A DNA stretch of 64,000 nt from Holophagaceae bacterium. GTDB taxonomy: Bacteria > Acidobacteriota > Holophagae > Holophagales > Holophagaceae. The stretch spans positions 124,001 to 188,000 of the forward strand of contig JADJVL010000005.1 of assembly GCA_016710635.1 (NCBI GenBank), in the 5' to 3' direction. Shown piece after piece: positions 17,596 to 25,641 of this stretch; within the stretch, counting starts at the first letter, position 1; every line of letters begins with the position of its first letter. Position numbers and translations under genes: made by a program. The notes under the pieces were generated by a model, which was given only the letters and a program-made list of their open reading frames with translations, did not search any database and was not told the DNA's origin.

Positions 17596-18495
17596 TCAGC
17601 CTCCATGGACGTTCCGTTCCGGCCACGCATCGGGCCCGTAGAAGACTTCCACCGCCACGCCGGGGAGGGCGTCCCGGACCTGCTCGGCGATGGCGTCCAG
17701 GGCACCGGCCTGCAGGGGCCGGGCTTCGGCCTCCGGCGTGGGCCGGGCCACCGTGTAGAGCTGCACGCCCTGGAGCTGCCCGCCCATGCGCTGGAGGAAG
17801 GCCAGGCGTTCTGTGTACGCGGCGATCTCGGCCTTGGACGGGCCTTCGCCCTTCCAGCTCAGGAAGAGGCTCTGGATGGTGATGGGGCGCAGCCGGGCGG
17901 TGGTTTCGAGGTTCTCCAGGACCCTGGCAAAGGGGACCGCCGTGCGGTTGATCTCCTTGTAGTAGGCCTCGGTGCCCGCGTCGAGCTTGGCCCAGATCTC
18001 GCCGTTGTTGGCCATGAGCACGTCGAGGCCGCGCACCACGTCCCGGGCCGTGAGGCGGCTGGAATCGGTGATGAGCACGAGCTTCACCTCCGCCAGCCCC
18101 CGCTGCCACTTCAGGTGGGCGATGCGGTCGACGGCGTCGGCGAACTCCGGCGCGGTGGTGGGTTCGCCGTCCCCGCTGAAGGCGATGTCATTGAGGCGCC
18201 GCTGCTCCGGGCGCGCGCTGTCGAAGGGCGCTGAATTGAAGAGGGAGCCGTCGAGGGTCAGATCCAGGAGGACCGCCATTTCCCGCTCCAGCTGGTCCAG
18301 GTCGATGTCCTTGCGCTTCGCGGGAACCGTCCGGTCCACCTCGCAATAGACGCAGTCGAAGTTGCAGGCCTTGTCCGGGTTCAGGTTGACCCCGAGGCTC
18401 ACGCCCTTGGAGCGGCGGGAGAGCACCGGGTAGCAGTAGTCGAAGTCCGCCCAGAGGCGGCGGTGATCCAAGTGGGCTGGGACGAGGTCGGACAT
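17596..18495 (-). CDS. Radical SAM protein of unknown specificity
   Basis: 299 residues. The 4Fe-4S/SAM motif CNFDCVYC (Cys44, Cys48, Cys51) is followed by EVDRTVPAKR. FSGDGEPTTAPEF carries the SAM amino-group contact typical of a radical SAM branch with the FSGxGEPT signature, and LDAGTEAYYKEINR matches the same family. No auxiliary cluster motif is obvious in the C-terminal part. The family has been called wyosine-base-formation-like, but in bacteria the substrate is not known to me. It lies between the thioesterase and CapA-like genes. Confidence 0.85.
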   Translation of the reverse strand: MSDLVPAHLDHRRLWADFDYCYPVLSRRSKGVSLGVNLNPDKACNFDCVYCEVDRTVPAKRKDIDLDQLEREMAVLLDLTLDGSLFNSAPFDSARPEQRRLNDIAFSGDGEPTTAPEFADAVDRIAHLKWQRGLAEVKLVLITDSSRLTARDVVRGLDVLMANNGEIWAKLDAGTEAYYKEINRTAVPFARVLENLETTARLRPITIQSLFLSWKGEGPSKAEIAAYTERLAFLQRMGGQLQGVQLYTVARPTPEAEARPLQAGALDAIAEQVRDALPGVAVEVFYGPDAWPERNVHGG

Positions 18496-18518
18496 GGCGG
18501 AAGGCCCAGTTTAAGCCC

Positions 18519-18959
18519 TCAGCCCTTCCGGGGGCGGGGCTTCTTCTCCCCGGCGGTCCGGGCCTCGTGCTCGTCCTTCGCGTGCTTCAGCATGTCGGGC
18601 TTCCAGAGCACCGGTTCCGGATGGAGGCTGTTGTCCACCGCCACCATGGTGAACTCGCCGCTGGTGACGTCCTTGCGGGCGTTGCTCACGGGGTTGTAGA
18701 CCTTCACCTCGATCTGGACCGTCACCGAAGTGTTCCCGGCCCGGGTGATCGTGGCGTAGAACTCGATGATGTCCCCGGCCCGTACCGGGCTGTGGAAGAT
18801 CAGCTCGGAGACCTTCACGGTGACGAAGACCCGGTTGTGACTCACCAGCGCCGAGGTGATCCCCGCCACCTTGTCCATCCGCGACATCATGTCGCCGCCG
18901 AAGAGCGTCTCGTTCAGGCCGATGTTCTGGTCCAGGACCATTTCGCGGGAGATGAGCAT
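18519..18959 (-). CDS. Hotdog-fold acyl-CoA thioesterase (YciA-like)
   Basis: 146 residues forming one hotdog domain: MVLDQNIGLNETLFGGDMMSRMDKVAGITSALVSHNRVFVTVKVSEL, HSPVRAGDIIEFYATITRAGNTSVTVQIEV and FTMVAVDN. The Asn/Asp residues of the NETLFGGDMMSRMD helix are the usual active-site region. It hydrolyses acyl-CoA to free acid and CoA; chain preference is unknown. The C-terminal tail is basic (EKKPRPRKG). Monocistronic or loosely linked: 23 bases to the radical SAM start codon. Confidence 0.87.
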   Translation of the reverse strand: MLISREMVLDQNIGLNETLFGGDMMSRMDKVAGITSALVSHNRVFVTVKVSELIFHSPVRAGDIIEFYATITRAGNTSVTVQIEVKVYNPVSNARKDVTSGEFTMVAVDNSLHPEPVLWKPDMLKHAKDEHEARTAGEKKPRPRKG

Positions 18960-19007
18960 GCGGGTTCCTCGAGGACCAGTGTAGCGGTACGAGGCCTCGC
19001 CCCCCGG

Positions 19008-19472
19008 TCAGCCCTCCTGCGCGGCGGCCCGGCGGTTCAGTTCCTCCGGGCTGAGATCCTCCAGATGGGTCGCGAAGGTCCACTTGTGGCCGAAGGGGTC
19101 CCGGACGGTCCCGGAGCGGTCCCCGTAGAACTGATCCTGCACCGGCCGCTCCAGGATGGCCCCGGCGGCCACCGCCCGTTCCACGAAGGCGTCCACCCCT
19201 TCCAGGTAGATCATGAAGCCCGCGCTGGTGCCGCCGAGGGTGCGCGGGCTCACCGCCACCGAGGGCATGTCCGGGAACTCGTCCGCCAGCATGAAGGTGG
19301 CCTTGCCGATGCGCAGCTCCGCATGGCCCAGGCGACCGTCGGGCATGGGCATCCGCAGCAGTTCGACGGCCCCGAAAGCCTTCACGTAGAAGTCCAGGGC
19401 CGCCGGGCCGTCGTGGACGATGAGGTAGGGCGTCACGCCCTCGAAACCGTCGGGGATGGGCTTGACCGGCAT
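19008..19472 (-). CDS. VOC family protein (PhnB/glyoxalase-like)
   Basis: 154 residues with paired beta-alpha-beta-beta-beta modules: GVTPYLIVHDGPAALDFYVKAFGAVEL, LGHAELRIGKATFMLADEFP, GFMIYLEGVDAFVERAVAAGA and RSGTVRDPFGHKWTFATH. The PhnB-type signature DPFGHKW is clear. Members are small metal-dependent or binding proteins; the actual activity is not deducible. The C-terminal LEDLSPEELNRRAAAQ is a short helix common in this subfamily. Confidence 0.85.
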   Translation of the reverse strand: MPVKPIPDGFEGVTPYLIVHDGPAALDFYVKAFGAVELLRMPMPDGRLGHAELRIGKATFMLADEFPDMPSVAVSPRTLGGTSAGFMIYLEGVDAFVERAVAAGAILERPVQDQFYGDRSGTVRDPFGHKWTFATHLEDLSPEELNRRAAAQEG

Positions 19473-19521
19473 GGGCGCTCCTGGATTGGGAGTTCCAACC
19501 TAGCGGAGGCGGGGCCGATGG

Positions 19522-19550
19522 AAAAGGGGCCGCAGTCGCGGCCCCTTCTT
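19522..19550 (-). terminator. Intrinsic terminator after sucD
   Basis: Stem AAGGGGCCGC (19524-19533) pairs with GCGGCCCCTT (19538-19547) around a 4-base loop. On the minus strand the stem ends CCCCTTTTCC, a short T run. It lies 24 bases past the sucD stop. Confidence 0.75.
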
Positions 19551-19571
19551 GATCAGGTCCTGTTCGTGCCC

Positions 19572-20453
19572 TTAGGCTTTGATGCCCAATCGCTCCGCCA
19601 TCGCCCGCCCCATGTCCGCGGGGCTCTGCACCACGGTGATGCCCGCGGCGGTGAGCGCCTTCATCTTCTCCTCGGCGGTGCCCTTGCCCCCGGAGATGAT
19701 CGCCCCGGCGTGGCCCATGCGCCGTCCCGGAGGGGCGGTCTGGCCGGCGATGAAGGCCACGACGGGCTTCTTCATGTTGGCCTTCACCCAGGCGGCGGCG
19801 TCCTCTTCGGCGGAGCCGCCGATCTCGCCGATCATGATCACCGCGTGGGTGTCCGGATCTTCGTTGAAGAGCTTCAGGGCGTCGATGTGGCTGGTGCCGT
19901 TCACCGGGTCGCCGCCGATGCCGATGCAGGTGCTCTGGCCGATGCCCAGCGCCGTGAGCTGGCCCACGGCCTCATAGGTCAATGTGCCGGAGCGGGAGAC
20001 CACGCCCACATGCCCCGCCTTGTGGATGCGGCCCGGCATGATGCCGATCTTGGCGCTGCCGGGGGTGATGATGCCCGGGCAGTTGGGACCGATGAGGCGG
20101 CTCTTCGGATAGTCCGGGAGCACGCGCTTGACCTTCACCATGTCGAGGACGGGAATGCCTTCGGTGATGCAGACGATGAGCTCGATGCCCGCGTCCAGGG
20201 CCTCGAGGATGGCGTCCGCGGCGCCCACCGGCGGGACGAAGATCATGGTGGCGTTGGCGCCGCTCTCCTGCACGGCCTCCTTCACCGTGTTCCAGACCTT
20301 GAAGCCTTCGATCTCGGTGCCGCCCTTGCCGGGCGTGACGCCGCCGACGACCTGGGTGCCGTACTCGAGCGAGCCCTCGGCGTGGAAGAGGCCTTCGCGG
20401 CCGGTGATGCCCTGGACGATGAGCTTGGTGTGGTTGCCGACGAGGACGGCCAT
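19572..20453 (-). CDS. sucD: Succinate-CoA ligase subunit alpha
   Basis: 293-residue ADP/GDP-forming succinyl-CoA synthetase alpha subunit of the TCA cycle, binding CoA and carrying the phosphohistidine. Seen: KLIVQGITGREGLFHAEG at the N-terminus, VGGVTPGKGG, FVPPVGAADAILEA, IGPNCPGIITPG, VSRSGTLTYEAVGQLT and RMGHAGAIISGGKGTAEEK with the active-site His. It is the downstream partner of sucC, but a small membrane-protein gene lies between them. A terminator follows. Confidence 0.97.
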   Translation of the reverse strand: MAVLVGNHTKLIVQGITGREGLFHAEGSLEYGTQVVGGVTPGKGGTEIEGFKVWNTVKEAVQESGANATMIFVPPVGAADAILEALDAGIELIVCITEGIPVLDMVKVKRVLPDYPKSRLIGPNCPGIITPGSAKIGIMPGRIHKAGHVGVVSRSGTLTYEAVGQLTALGIGQSTCIGIGGDPVNGTSHIDALKLFNEDPDTHAVIMIGEIGGSAEEDAAAWVKANMKKPVVAFIAGQTAPPGRRMGHAGAIISGGKGTAEEKMKALTAAGITVVQSPADMGRAMAERLGIKA

Positions 20454-20513
20454 GGGTGCTCCTGGGTTTGAGTCTGCGGTCTTGGGTCTGTGGAATCGCT
20501 CGGGTCTAGGGAA

Positions 20514-20897
20514 TCAATCGTTGAATTCGTCCACGTCCGCTTCCTGGACGGTGCGGGCGGGTTCTGCAGGCAACCGGGCCTGCAGGGAGCGCAGCCGGGC
20601 GAGGTAGTCCTGCTTCACCGCGTCCAGGTCCAGGTTCTGCCGGTAGAGCTTGAGGATCAGGAGGACGACGATGCCCAGGTTCAAGGGCGGCGCCAGCCAC
20701 ATGAGCTTCGGGGCGTGGAAGAAGGTCTGTTCCCAGCCCTGGGGACCAACGAGCCAGACGAAGAGGTACATCATGGGCAGCAGCCCCACCAGCACGAAGA
20801 AGAAGCGCCATCCGATGCGCCAGGCGCCCTTGTGCATGGTGTCCTGGTACTCGGCCCAGAGGGCCTCGTAGCGGGCTTTGAGCTCCTCGGCGGACAT
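20514..20897 (-). CDS. Small membrane protein between sucC and sucD
   Basis: 127 residues. The N-terminal helix is MSAEELKARYEALWAEYQDT, followed by two membrane segments (about 28-53, GWRFFFVLVGLLPMMYLFVWLV, and about 64-85, LMWLAPPLNLGIVVLLILKLY) and a charged C-terminal helix ending VQEADVDEFND. The start at 20897 is preferred because AAGGAG lies directly upstream; ATG at 20918 would add seven residues. It sits 35 bases after the sucC stop and 60 before sucD, so it is in the sucCD transcript. Function unknown. Confidence 0.75.
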   Translation of the reverse strand: MSAEELKARYEALWAEYQDTMHKGAWRIGWRFFFVLVGLLPMMYLFVWLVGPQGWEQTFFHAPKLMWLAPPLNLGIVVLLILKLYRQNLDLDAVKQDYLARLRSLQARLPAEPARTVQEADVDEFND

Positions 20898-20932
20898 GGT
20901 CTCCTTCTCGCCTTCCATGAAGGGTGTGCGCG

Positions 20933-22090
20933 CTATTTCGCCGCGGCGACGACCTTTTCGGCGGCGTCCCGGAGGTCGTTGGCGACGATGAGGTTGTACC
21001 CGCTGTCGGCGAGGATCTGCTTGCCCTCCTCGACGTTGGTGCCCTCGAGGCGGACGACCACGGGCACCGAGATGCCGATCTCCTTCGCGGCCTTCACGAT
21101 GCCGCCGGCCACGATGTCGCAGCGCATGATGCCGCCGAAGATGTTCACCAGCACGGCCTTGACGGCCTTGTCCTGGAGGATGATGCGGAAGGCGTTCTTC
21201 ACCGCGTCCTCGGTGGCCCCGCCGCCGACGTCCAGGAAGTTGGCGGGGGAGCCGCCGTGGTACTTGATGATGTCCATGGTGCCCATGGCCAGGCCGGCGC
21301 CGTTCACCATGCAGCCGATGGTGCCGTCCAGCTTGATGAAGTTGAGGTTGAACTTGCTGGCCTCGGTCTCCTCGGAGGCCTCTTCGTTGAGGTCGCGCAT
21401 GGCCATGACGTCCGGGTGGCGGAAGAGGCCGTTGTCGTCGAAGCCGATCTTGGCGTCCAGCGCGATGACGTCGCCCTGCTTGGTGATCACCAGCGGGTTC
21501 ACCTCCACCATCGAGCAGTCCTTCTCCGTGAAGAGCCGGTAGAGGTTCAACAGGAAGGTGACGCCCTTCTTGAAGGAGTCGCCTTGCAGGCCGAGGCCGA
21601 AGGCGATCTGGCGGGCCTGGAAGCCCGTGAGGCCCAGGGCCGGATCCACGGTCACCTTGAGGATCTTCTCCGGGGTCTTTTCGGCGACCTCCTCGATCTC
21701 GACGCCACCCTCCGTGGAGGCCATGAGGGTGACCCGGCTCGTGACGCGGTCCACCAGGAAGGCCAGGTAGAGCTCGCGGTCGATGTCCACGGGATCGCTG
21801 ATGAAGACGGTGTGGACCTTGCGGCCCTCCGCGCCGGTCTGCTTGGTGACCAGGTTCATGCCCAGCATCGCCTTGAAGATCTCCGCGGCCTTGTCGGGAT
21901 CGGAGGCGAACTTGACGCCGCCCCCCTTGCCCCGGCCGCCGGCGTGGATCTGGGCCTTCACGACGGATTTGCCACCGTATTCCTTGGTGATCATCCTCGC
22001 GTCCTCGGCGTCCTGGGCCACCCGCCCGTTGGGCGTGGCGACCTTGTATAGCCGGAGCAGTTCCTTGGCCTGGTACTCGTGGATGTTCAT
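20933..22090 (-). CDS. sucC: Succinate-CoA ligase (ADP-forming) subunit beta
   Basis: 385-residue beta subunit with an N-terminal ATP-grasp domain (MNIHEYQAKELLRLYKVATPNGRVA, IHAGGRGKGGGVKFASDP, VNPLVITKQGDVIALDAKIGFDDN) and a C-terminal CoA-ligase domain (MVNGAGLAMGTMDIIKYHGGSPANFLDVGGGA, NIFGGIMRCDIVA). It makes ATP from succinyl-CoA. First gene of sucC-membrane protein-sucD, divergent from pilT across a 147-base region. Confidence 0.97.
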   Translation of the reverse strand: MNIHEYQAKELLRLYKVATPNGRVAQDAEDARMITKEYGGKSVVKAQIHAGGRGKGGGVKFASDPDKAAEIFKAMLGMNLVTKQTGAEGRKVHTVFISDPVDIDRELYLAFLVDRVTSRVTLMASTEGGVEIEEVAEKTPEKILKVTVDPALGLTGFQARQIAFGLGLQGDSFKKGVTFLLNLYRLFTEKDCSMVEVNPLVITKQGDVIALDAKIGFDDNGLFRHPDVMAMRDLNEEASEETEASKFNLNFIKLDGTIGCMVNGAGLAMGTMDIIKYHGGSPANFLDVGGGATEDAVKNAFRIILQDKAVKAVLVNIFGGIMRCDIVAGGIVKAAKEIGISVPVVVRLEGTNVEEGKQILADSGYNLIVANDLRDAAEKVVAAAK

Positions 22091-22173
22091 CCGGGACTCC
22101 CAAAAGACGGAAGGGTCAGTTTATCCGGGAAGGCGCGCCGGGTCGCTCACGAAGAAGCCCAGGCAGCCTGCGC

Positions 22174-22202
22174 TTGAAGCCCTTCGTGACCCGGTACACA
22201 AT
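22174..22202 (+). promoter_or_regulatory. Candidate sigma-70 promoter of pilT
   Basis: TTGAAG at 22174-22179 and CACAAT at 22197-22202 are 17 bases apart (4 of 6 matches each), 36 bases before the pilT ATG at 22238. GAGGAAGCC supplies the ribosome-binding site. Confidence 0.4.
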
Positions 22203-22237
22203 GGCGCACCCTTCACACCCACCGCGAGGAAGCCTCC

Positions 22238-23938
22238 ATGGCCCAGCTCGACCGTCTGCTCGCCCACATCGTTCCCCGGAACGCCAAGGCCCTCCGGATG
22301 GAGCCCGGCCAGCCCCCGCACCTGGAGATGAAGACCGGGCAGAGCGCGCAGCTGCTGCCGGACGCCCTGCCCTCCGTGCTCATCGAAAACCTGGCGAACG
22401 AAGTCCTGCCGCCGGCGAACCGGGATGCCTGGATGCGGACCGGCGAGACCAGCTTCGACCACAGCGCCGGCGGCCAGGCCTTCATCATCCGCCTCGTGCG
22501 CATCCAGTCCGGCATCCGCATCTACGCCGAGCTCATCGAAAGCATCCGGTCCGGCACCTTCCCCGTGTTCAAGACTCCGCCATCCGGAGTGCCCATCCCG
22601 AAGGCGGCTCCGGAGGATTCGATGGTCATCATCGAGCCCAATTCGGTGGCCGACCTGACCGTGGACCTGGACGACGACGATGGCCCCGCCCCGGCCCCCC
22701 GGCCTGCCGGCCCTTCGGGACTGGCCCTCGCCCCCGCTCCGCCGCCCCGTCCGCAGGCGCCCGCCCCCATGGCCTCACCTGCCCCGGCCTCCATCCAGGC
22801 CTCCGGCCCCCGGCGCATGGGCCAGGGCAACCATCCCCTGGCCACCCGCCTATTCCAGGCCCTACTGGATCACAAGGGCTCCGACATCCACATCACCTCC
22901 GGCTACTCGCCGATGATGCGGGTGAACGGCGAACTGGATGAACTGCCGGGCTTCGCCGTGATCGAGGCGCCCCAGATGCTGGAAATGATGGAGGGCTTCG
23001 CCACCGGGGACGCGTGGCGGAAGTTCCAGGAGACCAGCGACGCCGACTTCGCCTACTCCTTCGAGCAGGGCGGCTGCCGCCTGCGGGTCAACTTTTTCAT
23101 GGACCGCTTCGGCCCCGGCATCGTGGCCCGGGTCATCCCCAATGAGATCCCCGACCCGGACAAGCTCGGGCTGTCGGACCCCATCCGTCGCCTGGCCTTT
23201 CTTTCCAAGGGCCTGGTCCTCGTCACCGGGCCCACGGGGTCCGGGAAGTCCACGACCCTCGCAGCCATCATCGACCTGGCCAACCAGAAGCGCTCGGACC
23301 ACATCCTCACCATCGAGGATCCCATCGAGTTCGTGCATCCCCGGAAGAAGTGCCTCGTCAACCAGCGGGAGGTGAAGACCCACACGGAGAGCTTCAAGAC
23401 GGGCCTGCGGGCCGCCCTCCGGGAGGACCCGGACATCGTCCTCGTCGGCGAGATGCGGGACCTGGAGACCATTTCCATCGCCCTGGAGACCGCCATCACC
23501 GGCCACCTCGTCTTCGGAACCCTGCACACCAGCAGCGCCATCGGCACCATCGACCGCATCGTGGACCAGTTCCCCGCGGACCGGCAGCAGCAGATCCGCG
23601 TGATGCTCTCCGACTCCCTCAAGGCCTGCATCTCCCAGACCCTGCTGAAGAAGAAGACCGGCGGCCGGGTCGCGGCCATCGAAAGCCTCTTCATCACCCC
23701 CGCCATCGCCAACCTGATCCGGGAGGGCAAGAACTTCCAGATCACCTCCGCCATGCAGACCGGCCGCAGCTACGGCCAGCGGCTGATGAACGACGCCCTG
23801 ACGGACCTGATCAAGGCCCATGTCATCGACGAGATGGAAGCCTACGCCCGCTGCCCGGACAAGGAGAGCTTCATCCAGGCCTGCAAGCGGGCCGGCATCA
23901 ACTTCGACCCCCGCGCCGACAAGGACACGGAGCTCTAG
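22238..23938 (+). CDS. pilT: PilT-family type IV pilus retraction ATPase with doubled N-terminal domain
   Basis: 566 residues. The C-terminal half is a PilT motor ATPase: N-terminal domain 200-300 (LLDHKGSDIHITSGYSPMMRVNG), Walker A GPTGSGKST 331-339, Asp box TIEDPIEF 358-365, Walker B with VGEMRD 403-408, and His box TGHLVFGTLHTSSA from 421. Residues 1-100 look like a second, diverged copy of the same N-terminal domain (LLAHIVPRNAKALRMEPGQPPHLEMKTG), joined by a disordered Pro/Ala linker at about 145-195. Ordinary PilT is about 345 residues, so this is the long form. It powers pilus retraction at the inner membrane; no other pil gene is in the window. Confidence 0.9.
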   Translation: MAQLDRLLAHIVPRNAKALRMEPGQPPHLEMKTGQSAQLLPDALPSVLIENLANEVLPPANRDAWMRTGETSFDHSAGGQAFIIRLVRIQSGIRIYAELIESIRSGTFPVFKTPPSGVPIPKAAPEDSMVIIEPNSVADLTVDLDDDDGPAPAPRPAGPSGLALAPAPPPRPQAPAPMASPAPASIQASGPRRMGQGNHPLATRLFQALLDHKGSDIHITSGYSPMMRVNGELDELPGFAVIEAPQMLEMMEGFATGDAWRKFQETSDADFAYSFEQGGCRLRVNFFMDRFGPGIVARVIPNEIPDPDKLGLSDPIRRLAFLSKGLVLVTGPTGSGKSTTLAAIIDLANQKRSDHILTIEDPIEFVHPRKKCLVNQREVKTHTESFKTGLRAALREDPDIVLVGEMRDLETISIALETAITGHLVFGTLHTSSAIGTIDRIVDQFPADRQQQIRVMLSDSLKACISQTLLKKKTGGRVAAIESLFITPAIANLIREGKNFQITSAMQTGRSYGQRLMNDALTDLIKAHVIDEMEAYARCPDKESFIQACKRAGINFDPRADKDTEL

Positions 23939-23953
23939 CCCGGGAGGGCTGGC

Positions 23954-24760
23954 ATGGACAGGAGCTGCGCCATCGTCACCGGGGCCGGGTCGGGGCTCGG
24001 GCTGGCCCTGGCCAGGCAGCTGGCGGCCAAGGGGCACGCCCTGGTGCTCGTGGACCGGGACCCGGTCGCCCTGCAATCGGCCATGGGGGAGTTCGAGACC
24101 CTCGAAGCCCGGGTCATCGAGGTCGCCGCAGACGTGGCGACCCTGGGCGGCTGGCAGCAGGCCCTCAGCGCCTTCCACAGCTTCGGCCTCCCCTTGCGCT
24201 GGCTCGTCAACGCCGCCGGCATCGCCGTCGCCGGCAGCGTGGGGGAGGTGCCGGTAGACGAGTGGCGCCGCGTCCTCGACGTGAACCTGCTGGGGCCCAT
24301 CTGGGGCTGCCAGACCTTTCTCCCGGCTCTGCTGAAGCAGACCTCGGGCCGCATCGTGAACGTCGCCTCCCGCGCCGCCTTCACCGCCCCGCCCCAGATG
24401 GGCCCCTACGCCGTCTCCAAAGCCGGCCTGGTGGCCTTCACCGAAACCCTCGCCTCGGAGCTGCGGGGCACTGGCATCACCGCCACCGTCGCCTGTCCCG
24501 GCTTCTTCCGCAGCGGGCTGGCCGGACGCATGCGGGCCTTCCCGCCAAACTTGGCGGAGCTCGCCGCCAGGTTCATCGCGGCCAGCGGACGGGACGCGGA
24601 GGCCGTGGCCCGCCTCATCCTGCGGCACGCGGAGGCCGGGGACCTCTACGCCATTCCGGGTGGCGAGGACCGCTTCCTTTGGCGCTTCAAGCGCCTCGCC
24701 CCGAAGGCCTGCCTCCGCATGGTCGCCCGCAGATACTACGAAGCCCTCGCGAAGTTCTGA
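23954..24760 (+). CDS. SDR family oxidoreductase
   Basis: 268-residue classical short-chain dehydrogenase. The cofactor motif TGAGSGLGLALA is at 9-20; acidic Asp34/Asp36 after the second strand suggest NAD preference. NAAG is at 86-89, and the catalytic Ser139, Tyr152 and Lys156 (YAVSKAG) are all present. The C-terminal part contains MVARRYYEALAKF, as in a group of SDRs acting on acyl or lipid substrates, but the substrate is unknown. It lies 15 bases after pilT and is likely co-transcribed, with no obvious functional link. Confidence 0.9.
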   Translation: MDRSCAIVTGAGSGLGLALARQLAAKGHALVLVDRDPVALQSAMGEFETLEARVIEVAADVATLGGWQQALSAFHSFGLPLRWLVNAAGIAVAGSVGEVPVDEWRRVLDVNLLGPIWGCQTFLPALLKQTSGRIVNVASRAAFTAPPQMGPYAVSKAGLVAFTETLASELRGTGITATVACPGFFRSGLAGRMRAFPPNLAELAARFIAASGRDAEAVARLILRHAEAGDLYAIPGGEDRFLWRFKRLAPKACLRMVARRYYEALAKF

Positions 24761-24765
24761 GACCC

Positions 24766-25632
24766 TCAGCCGGCGCGCCGCAGCTGGTCAAGGGCCCGCC
24801 GGAGTTCGCGCTTCGCCTCGTCGGCGTCCAGGAAGCGCCGGGAGGCGCCGTGGCCGGGCAGCACCCAGTGGAAGTCGAAGGCGAGGAGCTTCTCCAGGGA
24901 TTCCAGCTGGGCGGCCCAGCTGTGCCAGTTGAAGCTCCGGCTGGCGCTCAGCCGTTCCTTCTCCGGATTCCACCAGAGGTGGTCGCCGGTGAAGAGGAAC
25001 GCGTTCCTGTAGAGGAGGCAGAGGCTCCCCTGGGTGTGGCCTGGCACGGGGATGAGCAGAAGGTCCTCGTCCAGACGCACAGGCTCCCCGCCGGAGATCT
25101 CCCACTCGAGGCCCCGGATCCCTTCGTCCCGGTGCAGCACCCGCTCACAGCCCAGGCGTTCGCGGAAGACCGCGTGGTCCGCGATGTCATCGCGGTGGGT
25201 CAACACCATCCACCGGACCCCGCCCAGGCTTTCGAGGCGCGCCAGGAGCGGGCCCGCCGCCCTCGGACTGTCCACGAGGACATTGCCTCCCGGACGCCCG
25301 ATGAACCAGCTCCAGGCGCCGAAGCTCTTCTCCGAGGTGTAGCCGCAGAAGCGGACTTCGTCCTCGACCACCACGGGGAAGGCCCGGGCGGCCTCGGCCA
25401 TGGCGCCCTTGTCGTCCGTTCCGATGCTCGAGGTGGGACAGGCGACCAGGGCCATGGCAGCCCGCAGGCGCGAGCCCTCGTCCCCGGGCTGCCTGGCCAC
25501 GAGGCTATGGGCGCCGGCGTCCGCGTACACCTCCGGGGCGAAGGTGTAGCAGGTGCCGCAGTCGATGCAGCTGCGGTCCACGAAGAAGGGGCCCGGGGCG
25601 TTCCCTGGCCAGGCTTCCCCCCGATCCGCCAT
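24766..25632 (-). CDS. Ferredoxin-metallo-beta-lactamase fold fusion protein
   Basis: 288 residues. N-terminal ferredoxin-like domain with CIDCGTC (Cys22, 25, 28) and a distal CP (Cys65), enough for one 4Fe-4S cluster. The MBL domain follows from about 90, with THRDDIADH (145-153) replacing the usual THxHxDH, PGHTQGS, TGDHLWW and PGHG. The altered metal motif recalls a plant and cyanobacterial ferredoxin-MBL family, as far as I remember it. Activity is unknown: a redox-linked hydrolase or glyoxalase-II-like role is possible. It ends convergent with the SDR gene (5 bases apart). Confidence 0.85.
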   Translation of the reverse strand: MADRGEAWPGNAPGPFFVDRSCIDCGTCYTFAPEVYADAGAHSLVARQPGDEGSRLRAAMALVACPTSSIGTDDKGAMAEAARAFPVVVEDEVRFCGYTSEKSFGAWSWFIGRPGGNVLVDSPRAAGPLLARLESLGGVRWMVLTHRDDIADHAVFRERLGCERVLHRDEGIRGLEWEISGGEPVRLDEDLLLIPVPGHTQGSLCLLYRNAFLFTGDHLWWNPEKERLSASRSFNWHSWAAQLESLEKLLAFDFHWVLPGHGASRRFLDADEAKRELRRALDQLRRAG

Positions 25633-25641
25633 GGCCTGGGC

